DNA from: Apostichopus japonicus
Taxonomy: Eukaryota; Echinodermata; Holothuroidea; Aspidochirotida; Stichopodidae
Assembly: GCF_037975245.1 (NCBI RefSeq)
Contig: NC_092575.1
Location: forward strand, 21,775,841 to 21,839,840
Length of the DNA: 64,000 nucleotides
Direction: 5' to 3'
Numbering within the stretch: the stretch's first letter is position 1; each line of letters opens with the position of its first letter. The notes under the pieces were generated by a model. It was given only the letters and a program-made list of their open reading frames with translations. It had not been told where the DNA came from and searched no databases. Below, piece after piece: positions 13,401-23,900 of the stretch. The translations under genes and the position numbers were made by a program.

Positions 13401-13592
13401 AGCCTTGTTCTGTAACGTAGACTACGTTAGTAATAGCCCTAGCCTAACATTAGTCTTAGAATGCCACTCGGTTTCGCGAAATTTAATCAACCTGCTCATT
13501 CGACGCGTGCATCGCGATTTCCTAATCATTTCCTTACCTAAATTACCAAAGCCAACAATTCCAACTCTTTTCTTTCTTTTGTCTTCTGCCAT
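7420..13592 (-). CDS. ASPDH: Aspartate dehydrogenase domain-containing protein, 8 coding exons
   Basis: The family (L-aspartate dehydrogenase, DUF108 C-terminal domain) catalyses NAD(P)-dependent oxidative deamination of L-aspartate to oxaloacetate via iminoaspartate; the role of animal members is poorly known. Coding exons on the - strand, in transcript order, are 13592-13538, 12594-12459, 12297-12213, 11532-11389, 10878-10773, 9948-9828, 8658-8501 and 7457-7420. All have GT..AG borders and matching phases. Their total of 843 nt codes for 280 residues (human has about 283). Exon 1 holds the Rossmann nucleotide-binding loop GIVGFGNLG, and exon 2 the NAD(P)-contact strand FVWNR. Exon 3 has EVAHPSI, exon 4 VGSPTALAE and PAGALWGGGDIQ, exon 6 PHNVNTMAAGAIAAHNLGFD, and exon 7 NPAKPGAVTGSAT. 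The tiny last exon ends GVHLC, as the human protein ends GIHLC. It is intact, with no frameshift. It converges on the unnamed + gene ending at 7379. Confidence 0.93.
7960..8125 (+). repeat. Dispersed repeat, copy 2
   Basis: Second copy of the repeat at about 5450-5620, in the same orientation, here within the last intron of ASPDH. Divergence is moderate, including an extra CAGTGG after ACTGG. Confidence 0.75.
8900..9240. repeat. Possible old dispersed repeat in ASPDH intron 6
   Basis: Two short internally similar phrases occur here (ACCAAGTATGAAACTGATTC and TATCAAGTATGAACTAAATC) next to CCATTAAGCCC and TTAAGCCCAGCCC. This suggests a decayed tandem or dispersed repeat. No coding potential is seen. 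Confidence 0.3.
10215..10815 (-). repeat. Tandem array of exon-5-end plus splice-donor copies in ASPDH intron 5
   Basis: About seven half-units of roughly 85-95 bp, organised as a higher-order pair of about 180 bp, run through intron 5 and into the end of exon 5. On the - strand the genuine exon end reads NASVTDKAITLYDG, followed by GTATGT. Array copies read NAPVTHKAVTLSDG and VLVKAVTWYDG in the same frame, each again followed by GTATG- or GTGTG-like donors. The array therefore arose by duplication of the exon 5 3' end together with its donor. No full upstream exon or acceptor was copied that I can see. Confidence 0.85.
12760..12987 (-). mobile_element. tRNA-derived SINE
   Basis: On the - strand the sequence begins GGAGTGTTAGCTCAGTGGTT, an A-box-like tRNA start. 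About 45 nt later comes the B-box-like CCAGTTCGAGTC. A unique body then follows down to about 12760. A tRNA-like head of about 70 nt followed by an unrelated tail is the hallmark of a SINE. The acceptor ends (GTGT and ACAC) could still pair. It lies in ASPDH intron 1. Confidence 0.65.
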
Positions 13593-14755
13593 TACGCATG
13601 AAATTTATAACTATTCTGAAAGTACGTGATCTAAACAAGATCAAAACCAGCAGGGTTAAAAATCTCAACAAGTGGCGCTTTTTGTCATGTTGTTATGGAA
13701 CGCGAGAAAGGTAATATATGCGACAAACGTACAATAGTAAGCTAAATTGAATTTGTAATAAATGCATGTATTTACCATGTTTTGCATGGCTACCTATTTC
13801 CATATTAATAGGACATCTGGGAGCCAATGTACGTAGCATTTTATCCATCAATATTCCCTACATTTTTAAAAAGCTGCATGAAATTTAATTTAAAAGAATC
13901 AATTTGGAAATCGTCAACTTGAAGAAGGGCCTTTGGAATATTTTATTTTTTGGAATATGTGTTTGAGGTTAATCCAGAACCGGCAACTTGGTAACTTTAT
14001 TTATATTCATCAGTATTGCTACTACATATGCTTAAAAGAGGATTCAGGGGACAACATTTGTTGCCCCTAATGCTTCACCCCTAGTGACGCAACTGCCTGC
14101 TCCCACCGGACTGTAGCCTACAAGCATTTGGGTTACTTGAATACAATTACTAGTTCGATGACCCAGGCCACAGAGGTGGGAGAAGAGACAATTTATGGTT
14201 TGACCCTGTATTGGAGCAAAACAAATTGGTACCATATCATTTCTCCCAAACCGAGCGCAGTGATGTGATATTTCTTAACTGGTCATATAGGATTGGGGAC
14301 GGGTGCAGAGATTTGTTTTCACAAACATCTCTATCATGAACGGTAAAAATCGTAGCTTACTATGCTTATCCTACAACTTGTGTCATACATTGATCCCTAT
14401 ACTGTCATAAAGCCACATATTGAGCAATGTACATATCAAACAATCATATCTATCCCCTACAACAAGCCAGGCATATCTTAACTGTTCGTTTGGGGAGAAG
14501 CATAGGCGTAGGAGCCTCATTTGATTTGGGGGGCTTTAACTACTTGCCCGAAAAATATAACCAATTTTTTTTTTTCGCGCGCTCCTCGCGCGTTCCACAT
14601 GTCAATGTGAATATCATATAGGCATCCATCAGTTATTACATCACCTGCCAATAACATAAAATCATTTTCCGTGTTATTACCCTTCCATATTGGTTAGAAT
14701 TATTGGGGAAGTCGTTACAACAATAATGATAATAATAATAATATAAGTTTAACCA
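13593..14755. other. 5' flank of ASPDH, no further gene seen
   Basis: This is the upstream sequence of the - strand ASPDH gene and should contain its promoter. I see no clear TATA box at a sensible distance. An out-of-frame ATG lies six bases upstream of the chosen start on the - strand (13598-13596). No gene is recognised in the rest. Confidence 0.4.
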
Positions 14756-15575
14756 TTGAAAAACACATTCCAAATTCTTCTTCTTTCAGTAGGTGCCAGT
14801 GACGGAGCTAGAGGTATTGGTCGGGGGGGGGGGGAGAATGGTCTGTAGGGGCGCTTTTGACACTATCTAAGCGGAGCGCCACCACAGGTTGGCGCGGAGC
14901 GTACAAACATTTTTTGAGTAAAGATACTCCCTAGATCGCCGGAAATGACCCTTTCCTGGCCTTGCTAATTTGCAGATAAACAAAGAATAAATAGGTGTCA
15001 TCGCCATATGTCAGAAAATTGCACCAACAAAATGTGACAAACGTCAGTAGGTATTTTTAGAGCGCGATAAAAAAGTCAATAATCGCGAATAAGTAAAAAG
15101 TGGTAAAAAGCTGAAAGGGCGCCAGCAGTCCATTTGAGTCCGTCAGGGGGGCATCCGCCCCCTCTGACTGTATGGACGCTCCGCCACTGATAGGTGCCCG
15201 CAAAATTCTCAGCATATTGCCCAAATTTTCACCAAAAAAATTGAAAAAAAAATGCAAATTATTATTCTTTCAGTAGGTGCCCGAAAAAATTCTCAGCATA
15301 TTGCCCGAATTTTCACCAAAATATTTGAAAAACACATTGCAAATTCTTCTTCTTTCAGTAGGTGCTCGAAAAATTCTCTGCATATTGCCCGAATTTTCAC
15401 CAAAAAATTGAAAAACACATTGCAAATTATTATTCTTTCAGTAGATGACCGAATAATTCTCAGCATATTGCCGAATTTTCACCAAAAAAAAAATGAAAAA
15501 CACATTGCAAATTATTATTCTTCCAGTAGGTGCCCGAAAAATTCTCAACATAGTGCCCGAATTTTCACCAAAAAA
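14756..15575 (+). repeat. About 80-bp minisatellite interrupted by a MITE
   Basis: Units carry TTCTTTCAGTAGGTGCCCG, ATTCTCAGCATATTGCC, GAATTTTCACCAAAA and TTGAAAAACACATTGCAAAT. One partial unit lies left of the inserted element (14756-14796). About five units lie to the right (15190-15575). Units differ by a few percent and by A-run length. Confidence 0.9.
14797..15189. mobile_element. hAT-like MITE, family 1 copy 1
   Basis: This 393-bp element has terminal inverted repeats CAGTGACGGAGC and GCTCCGCCACTG. It is flanked by 8-bp duplications GTAGGTGC (14789-14796) and ATAGGTGC (15190-15197), one mismatch apart. An 8-bp duplication and CAG ends fit the hAT superfamily. There is no transposase, so it is non-autonomous. 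An internal G-run and the motif TATCTAAGCGGAGCGCCACC are shared with the copy at 45695. Confidence 0.85.
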
Positions 15576-16562
15576 AATTGGTTGTGGGGGCTGCAGCCCC
15601 CAGTCCCCCGCCTCCTACGCCTATGGGGAGAAGGAGGCTTGCGAGGAGTGGTATCAATGATAAAAATTAAACTTCTCTATCGAGTACCGTTAAGATCTTG
15701 GCTGGGTTTACTTTTCCTTTAATTTAACTTCGTATCACAAATTGTTCACCACTGTCATGAGTGCAGAAATAAAAATGCAAATAATATGAAGGTATCTAAT
15801 TGTTTTAACTTGACCACACATATACGATACGTGGGTTTGATCACATTATATTCATCTTACTTCATCCCAACTGAATGTAGAAAAATCCCCGGACTAAACG
15901 TTTACCCCTACTGATTATGATGGAGTGGTGCTGGCCCTCGCTCCACTGTGCCCAGGAAGTTTGGCAGGGTTAGAAAGAATGGAAAGTGCTTGATACGAGA
16001 GGAAGATTCGGCAAGAGATCCGGAGTGAATTATACTCGCCGTTCTATGCCTAAACTTGTCTCGGATTTCAAACAGGGCACGGATCAGCTACACTCGGTCT
16101 TTGATCTACAGAGCTCGACTTTACTTAAAGCGTGAATTAAAGCTGTTAATGGGTTTAAAATATTCAGTGTATAAGCCACTATAGGCCATTTCCCGCACAC
16201 ATAGTATAGCTACGTAGTGCGCTCAGATGATGTTTTATGACTAATCCTCGTGATATAAATTACAGACAATTTATGCTCTCCCGGCGTGATCAATGCATTG
16301 AGTGAAAAAATAACAATACATACGACATCATTCTTTATTCAGTGTTTGGTTTTTCTTTTATTGAGATGTGATTTTGCAAACAAAAGCGATGTAAGGTTTA
16401 CAGTATCAACAGTTATATCCATTCCTTATTATGGATATATTGTATATGTATATATATTTCTCCAAATAGTTTGTAATTTTTTTCTAACGAAAGACTTTCA
16501 TTGGGTTTACCATTGCAACGTAAATCAGAGCAAACTTAACAAATGATCCATTAATAGCAACT

Positions 16563-16645
<83 letters not shown>

Positions 16646-18171
16646 CATATACAAATATATAGAAAAGTTAGCAAGATATCAACAATTTAATATGCTTGCA
16701 GAATACTGATGACGTCAAAATTTGCATTGTCATTATAGAACCATTAAAAATTACTTTGAGAAAACACGGCTATCAGTCTAGTTTTTTCTAAATAACATAT
16801 GTAATATTTGAGAAATGACCCTATAAGCATCTTATGTAAATTAATTAAAGTAACAGGACTACTTGTTCTAATACACAGTCAGTTCCTCAGATGCAACCAA
16901 AATCTCAATCGAAAACATTTGTGACCTCGAAGGATATTGCATAAAAAGAAGTTACTAATTATCAGAGGAAAAATTATGTTGAATGTCATAAAAAGTTATA
17001 CATTGAAATACATTTTTTTTAGGTCAAGTTATAACAATTTATAAAAATAAAGGATTAACAATATGGCGTATACCGAGGAGCCGACTTTATCAGCACTTAA
17101 ACCTTAAAGGAACATCACAGAAAATTATCTTGTTTTAATGGTTAACTTCTTGACAACCGGAATCTATAGATACCTTACCAGCACTCAAACATTTACTTTC
17201 TCATTGGCTATTACGTATCAACATTAAGACTTCGCCTAAAATCCTCATTCAGAGGAACCCTAAGCATAACATATGTTTTTTGAGGAGGGGGTAGGGTAGG
17301 GTCATATTTTGATGTTCTTGTTTGTCCTCTTGTCTCCTTAATTTATTTAATATTCACTTCAGAATAGTTTGTAAACAGGCAGTAGACTACAGTGGTTTTC
17401 AATGTCGTTCCTCTATACATAAGACTTAAGTACTGTTCTAAACAAAACAAAAAAAAATCTTGAAAATATGATCATGTGGTTAATCTTTTCGGTGACGGAA
17501 CCCTCACCAGGATGTGTCACCGAAACTTGTTGTATTGATTACCATACGTACACGCGATGGTGAAGTGAGTTACACACACCAGACACATATAAAGCGATAT
17601 AGCATATCAATGATTTCTTGCAATATCCACATTCTTCCTTTACAGCGGACACCCGCTAAGTTAATAAGAATATTGTTTGTGTGCTTGATGAGTGTACTGA
17701 ATAACTGAATTAAACAAATGTTATTTCATTTGATTATATCCGTATAACAATAGTGAAATTAAATGATGTCATAGATATATCCGAAAATGAGTCTGTTGGA
17801 AATATATCAACACCCTGCAACCCACCGCCTTCCCATCCACCATTCTCTGAAGTCACAGTTGTAAGAAAGATATATATATATACAAGAATATGTATGTTCA
17901 CAATTATGGCAGCTGAAAACAAAATCTTCTCACACTTTCAAATATGACCTTACGTAAACTTACTGTGATATCATTTCGTACAAGCAGTACAAAGGCTACC
18001 CTGCATGTTTGGAATCAAATGAAACGTACGATGCACACGTCTATAGGTGCAAACCGAAACCTAGGTAACGCACACTTCATTTTGTTACGAGATCGTGATT
18101 GGACGGTATTACCCGTGTCTGCACTAACGTCATAAAGCTTACAGGACTGTGCAAGACTGACGACGCTCTAC
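15576..18171. other. Intergenic sequence, mostly featureless
   Basis: After the minisatellite, the stretch at about 15585-15630 has a G/C-rich tail (GGGGGCTGCAGCCCCC and CCTACGCCTATGG) resembling the ends of local hAT-like elements, perhaps a fragment. Apart from one long AT microsatellite I see no gene. Confidence 0.4.
16566..16660. repeat. (AT)n microsatellite with ATAC variants
   Basis: A long uninterrupted AT dinucleotide run is followed by several ATATAC units. Confidence 0.97.
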
Positions 18172-18368
18172 CTTTAAACATAACTGAATACATCTGAGGG
18201 TAACACTGGTGTGCTTGAATAGATCTTGATTTTTATAAACATGAGGTGCGATGTTATACTGGATATTTTCACCATCTTTTGTTGAGAAATAATTCTTAAA
18301 AGAGTCACCCAAGATAGGGTCTCTCAGGTCCAGTCCCCTTGTATCGAGACTGTAACCGTATGCTAGAC
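18172..18368 (-). CDS. Possible single exon, unidentified
   Basis: On the - strand an open frame starts after CTGACAG (acceptor) and ends at AAAG|GTAGAG (donor). Residues include LAYGYSLDTRGLDLRDP and QYNIAPHVYKNQDLF, a composition more protein-like than surrounding frames. No partner exon was found and I do not recognise the family. It lies about 2 kb downstream of the WSCD-like gene on the same strand. It could be an exon of the next gene or a chance frame. Confidence 0.25.
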
Positions 18369-20134
18369 CTGTCAGATGAGTAACATAAAAGTACACCGAC
18401 CTCAGTTCCATTCATACTTATATATGCAGACATATTGAATGAAATATAATTCAACCCCACTCCACCCCCCCCCCCCAAAAAAAAACAGCCAAAAAGTGCG
18501 ATAAGTATAATAATTTTAATCCATTAAATATACTCTCAAGAATACAGTTTGGAAAGATAAGCATCGGTCACTTGAATACAATGGACTTCATTGAAGACGT
18601 TATCCGGCCGATTTTATTAAATATGTGATTTACCATAAAGAACGGCTGAATTACAAAAACCCTTGTTCGCAAGATCTGAATACAATTAAACTTTTTGAAC
18701 ATCATGCTCAATTTGGTCTAGAGGCTTTTTTTACGGACCATTAAACTGACTATGAAACAAGCGCATGTATGGTGTATACATGGAATGTATAACTTCATGC
18801 AACGGTTTTATGGACAACATACCGTATAGTGTGACGTCATTCATCATCCGACTAAGTTCAGTTTTTTAGGCAGTCGTTTTATAATAGGAATGAAAATTAA
18901 AAGTAAATATAACGCAGAATGATTTATAATTAATGTAACTCGCCTTCTGAACCTTGAATATAACGTGTAGATTTAGTGGAAAATAATAACAATAATCATA
19001 ATAATAATGATAATAATAATAAATCAACCCTGAAAGTAATAGGAATGATGTTAAGAAATGTAAATTTTTATAATTTTTGGTCGAGTTTTATCGATAAATT
19101 CAATACGATCATGGATAGACGAGGAGGAGGAGAAGAATAAATAGAGAGAGAGAGGAAGAGAGATAAAGATAGATTTTCAATTGAAAGCAAGTTTTGAAAG
19201 GGATAACAGAATTTTACTGTGCTGGAGTACACGTGCTTTACCATGTGAAGGGAAAGTTTAGCCGATGAAAATTATTGGCTATTCAAAGCGAAGAATAAAG
19301 TAAAACATGAAAGGAATGGAATAGACATGAAAATATATTTGATATTAGCAGAAATAATTTGAAGAAAATTGTGTACCTTCACTAAGAATATCTATATTAA
19401 GAAATTAATTGTTCCATTTTTAAACGATTGAATATTCAATTAACTTAATTAAATTAAATTAAATTGCCTCTTTAACAAAACTTACAGACCTATATATTAA
19501 TGAAAAACATCTTTAACAAGAAAAGATACTTCGCGACTTTATCAAGGTTTTAATACTAATTGAATATTCGTGACTATTATAATAACTTAAATGAAAGCAC
19601 AATCTGAAATTACATCATTTTCCTCTCAGATTCCCCCGAATTCTGCAACGTCCACGTATAGAAAAGAATTGCACAATGATCTCTCATAAATTGGTGAGAG
19701 ACATAACAAGCACGTTTAGACAATTTTTATGCTTTCAATATTGTTAAGTTTCTATTAGGCTACTAATAGTGAAATGCATGTGTTGATACACCAAACCGCA
19801 TACATTGCATGCATGGAGGCAAAATGTCTTCATGTATAGTGAATTATGTACATTAGATGATTTCATAACAGAAAAACTTGTTTGGATAAATAAAGAGGTA
19901 CATCACATCTTTGTTTCAGAATAATTGAGCATTATTTTCACAGGAAGGAAAGGGGATGGGGAAGGGGGGGGGGGCTGTGGAGGTTGATTTTAAGTTTGAT
20001 TTCAAGGTGTTAAGGAAACACTCCAATGAAACAAAAACAACAAACATACAATTTATATATCTCCGTGGGATGAGAAGGGATGGGGATATTTCGGTGGCAG
20101 ACATCATAATAATGTTTATGTATATGTAAATGTA

Positions 20135-20136
<2 letters not shown>

Positions 20137-20204
<68 letters not shown>

Positions 20205-20275
20205 CATATACATATATATATATATATACATATACACACACATATATATATATATACATATATATATATGTGTGA
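20137..20275. repeat. (AT)n microsatellite with ATAC and CACA interruptions
   Basis: Long alternating TA run grading into TATACATA and ACACACA units. Open frames seen across it are pure repeat translation. Confidence 0.97.
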
Positions 20276-20384
20276 GTAAATGTATATCTGTTTGTGAGGG
20301 TGGGCGTAAGAAAGTCGTGGGGTCGGTTACTATGATGGAGATACTGTTCTCCACCTTTTTGTTTTCATCTAGCCACTGTTGACG

Positions 20385-20560
20385 ATGAAATAATACATAT
20401 AATAATACTCATAATTATACAAATACTTATACTACTAATAATAATACTCCTACTCCTACTAATATAATACTAATATTACTATTACTACTGCTACTACTAC
20501 TACTACTACTAGTACTAATAATGTTAATATTAATACTAATAATAATGTTAAAAATAATAA
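20385..20560. repeat. Trinucleotide-rich tract (TAC, TAA, ACT)
   Basis: Imperfect runs of TACTACTAC and AATAATAATA spread over about 170 bp, a decayed trinucleotide repeat. Confidence 0.8.
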
Positions 20561-20612
20561 TTTGATATGAATACGAATGTTGATTATGTATAAGTTAACG
20601 AATTAGTTATCG

Positions 20613-20980
20613 TTATAGGAATTTTAAGTGTGGATTGTAAGTATCTGGTAATTTAGTTTGATTTGTTATATGTAATGCCATGGATACAGCTTTGATATAT
20701 AAAGAAACATATTCCTTCATTTCGTCCGTAAACGGGTCGAAACTAAGTTTCTGTTTAGCTGCAGGTCTTTTATATTTACCGTCTGGACTGCTTATCGTAC
20801 ACAACACTCTATTCGGATCGATTTTAACTTTCAGAAACCTTAACATCTTTTCCAAGTTCGGTTTTAAATTTGAACGTAAATCCTCATAGTGTACGACTAA
20901 CACGTTCTTGTTATACTGTAGAAAATTCAACGCGGTATTTGTCCAAGTTCTCGATTTGCCAGTCACAAAATCTATCCATT
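20613..20980 (-). CDS. WSCD-like exon 8 (C-terminal sulfotransferase, stop)
   Basis: Terminal coding exon. It opens [13 protein letters not shown] (the Glu codon is split with exon 7) and continues [13 protein letters not shown], matching the human LLVVHYEELRRSL. It ends PHLKFL with TAA at 20615-20613. The acceptor is CTCCGACAG. Confidence 0.93.
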
Positions 20981-23900
20981 CTGTCGGAGTGAAAAGAGAG
21001 AGAGAGAAAAAAGAACAGAAAAGGTAAATATATCACGGAGTGACACGTTCTACAAAATACTAATAGAAATATACCTAAAAAGGGGGAAAGAATTAATAAA
21101 ATAACACCGATACAAATATTTTTTTTCAGGACGTCTATAAAATTGCAACAAATCTTCTGTTCTTATATGATGTCAGTGACAAGCTAAAAGCTCCAGCTTG
21201 CCATGCATAATATTACTACGAATTCCAATATTTTGTCCAATTGTGTTGGATTGTTGTTCTACATACTTGCCTTTGAAAAAGATTTAAAAAAAAAACGAAA
21301 AAAAAAAACGAAAAAAAAACGGGCATGTGTGGGTTGGCGGTGGAGAAAGAGATTTATATATATATATTGTTTTTTTTTATAGAAATTTCCAACTCGTCCT
21401 ACCTGTTCCTTGTGTATAATGTCTATCGCTAGCATATCCTGTGTGTCCGCCAAACTTTCTGTTATGTTCTGATAAGATGGCTTTGTATGGATCTCGGATG
21501 ATCAAGATTACACCGTCGTAGGTTGCTACGTGTTCTTCGTCGAAACGATGAGTTTTAACAGCAACGGTAGTCCCTTTTAACCAGTGCTCCCTTTCACCTT
21601 TGAACCCTTCGAAGAGAGCAAAAATGAAAGCTGAGTAATTAAGAAAGGATATATACGCTCACAGTGATATTTTAGGTCATCAATTTAGGTCATCTAAAAC
21701 TTAATTTCAACAGTTCAAAAAAGTTTGTTACTGCGATAGAAAAGTTATCGACTTTAAAAAAGGAAGAACAAACCGGGGGACCATCATCAAAACCGGTAAT
21801 GACGGAGACGCTTTACGGTGATGAACAACTCCCCTAGCCATCTCCGTGTGGTATATATTCGGAAAGGAGGAGGAGAAGGAGGAAGAGGAGAAGGAGGAGG
21901 AGGAGGTAGATGACCATCCGGAAGTGGGTCAGCGGGATGCAGTGATAAAGCACTATTTTGGCATGTTAGGTAGATGAGAAAGTGCATGATTTGAGAGGGG
22001 ACAGGTGAGGAAGTCGTGGGGGATCTGTTTGGGGGAGTATCGTCCGAATTATGTTGATTCACTCATACTAGACTGACGACTTGAACAAGTATAAAGATGT
22101 CGTGAGCGACAATTATTTCATGTTTATTTCTTCTTATTTATTGAATATTCATAACTTCCCTCCCCCCCTCCTCCTCCTCCTCCTCCTTTTACTTCTCTGA
22201 AAGGTGGAATTTAATAATATTTATCTTAATATTTTTATTTTCATTAAAACGATGACGTGTATTTTCAACAACGTTATACCAAAACTACTCATACTGCAAT
22301 ATAGCAAGACTGCTTATTGTGACCATGGACAGATGGAAAGAAAAAGTAACAAATGTAGACGGAAGAGATTTCGCTGTTGTATAATAGTGGCACACAGTGG
22401 CGTAGGAAGGTACTTTTGAGTGGGGGGCTGAAGACTGATGGCCGGCCTGGGGGAGGGGTCTAAGGGGAGGGGGTGTCCCCCTCCCCTTTGGATTTATTTT
22501 GCATTTCCAGGTGGCCTCAGATGCAATTTGGTGCAATATAGCACACTTCAATACCCACTCCATTTTGTAAAGAATTTTGCATTTTCACCTGGCCTTAGAT
22601 GCAATTTGGTGCTTCAAATGAGATTTTTTTCTCATTGGAAATGAAAAAGGGGTTTTCTGACTTGCGGAGCGGGGGGGGGGGGGCGGAACGATACTTCCGC
22701 CCCCCATATTTTTCACTGAGGGGCTGGCGCCGCCCCAGCCCCCCGGTTCCTACGCCCTTGGTGGCACATTGATATCAGAGAGTCATGACTAGAATGGTAG
22801 TCACTGTTCATCGTGAGACATGCAGGAAGTTATGTCAATTCCACGCTTCTGTACATTTTCTATTTCAATTAAAACCCACTTTCATGTCACTAACTTGATT
22901 GGGTTTTCAAAAATAATCAGTGCAGCCACGGATGAAATAAATCAATGAGTTATAGGAACGTACCCATGCACTTTTACCACTTTCTCTCAATCGGTACATA
23001 ACAACCACTTGTGATGATCATAATAATAATAATAATAATGATAATAACTTAATAATTAAGTTGGCCTGACGTTTCGATCCTAGCAGGATCTTCTTCCAAG
23101 GCTAAATGACTTTTACACGTTCTCCTACACAGGCTCTCTAGTGGACCAGCAGTTTGCTAACAGTCTTATTTTGTTTTCATTTTAACTTAATAATTAATAA
23201 CTTGTGGAATGACACACTCTCTCTCGGACAATTGAGGAAAGTGACTAGTTCACCCATATCAATCTCGGGAGTTCAGAGACTCCGATAAACGGGGTGTATT
23301 TATTTATAAATAAAAAAAGTAAGACAATTTTTATAATCTTACCTTTGTTATAGAGATCACCGTCGTCATAGTAACTGCCTGTATATATTCCCGATGCTCT
23401 CTCGATGAGGTAGCGGACCCACGTGTTACCAGATCCAGGGAAACTGGCTACAGCAATCAACGGCATTGATCCCATAGGTTTTAGGGTCATCTCGAGGCAT
23501 CGTTCGTCTTAAAAAGAAAAGATGAAAAAAAAAAAAATCAATCATAGTCACAAACAAAGGTAAAAAGAAAAAATGCGCAATTTAAAGCATGATTAGCCAA
23601 TAATGTTTCAAGAAAATAATGTGCAGGTTAATGTCCAGCACCGTTTATTGTGATATCCGATGTCCCAACATTAAACGGGAAGGTATTACACTTAGTCTGG
23701 CACTGTCATTGCCTAACCAGGCCATACCAACACCTCCCTCACCCGCCCACCCCACCCCCGATACACACACAACGCACAAAGCTGCTTCCGGGTTTTGCAA
23801 AGTCGGTAATAATGGATTCCGATGGTTTCAAACACTTTTCAATTTGAAGCGACATTTTATAAGAAACATTTGCTGAAACCTGCTGAAACAATATACGAAG

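Larger units (their letters stand above)
18388..20612. other. 3' flank of the WSCD-like gene
   Basis: Intergenic or long 3' untranslated sequence for the - strand gene whose stop codon is at 20613. It is AT-rich, with ATA and AAT runs near 19000, a G-tract at about 19967-19976 and a long AT microsatellite. I see no gene. Confidence 0.4.

Noticed and set aside
13303-13629. 108-codon + strand frame
   Set aside because: It is the antisense shadow of ASPDH exon 1 and its intron.
15252-15722. 156-codon + strand frame with repeated SRCPKNSQHIARIFTKK-like units
   Set aside because: Translation of the 80-bp minisatellite; not a repeat protein.
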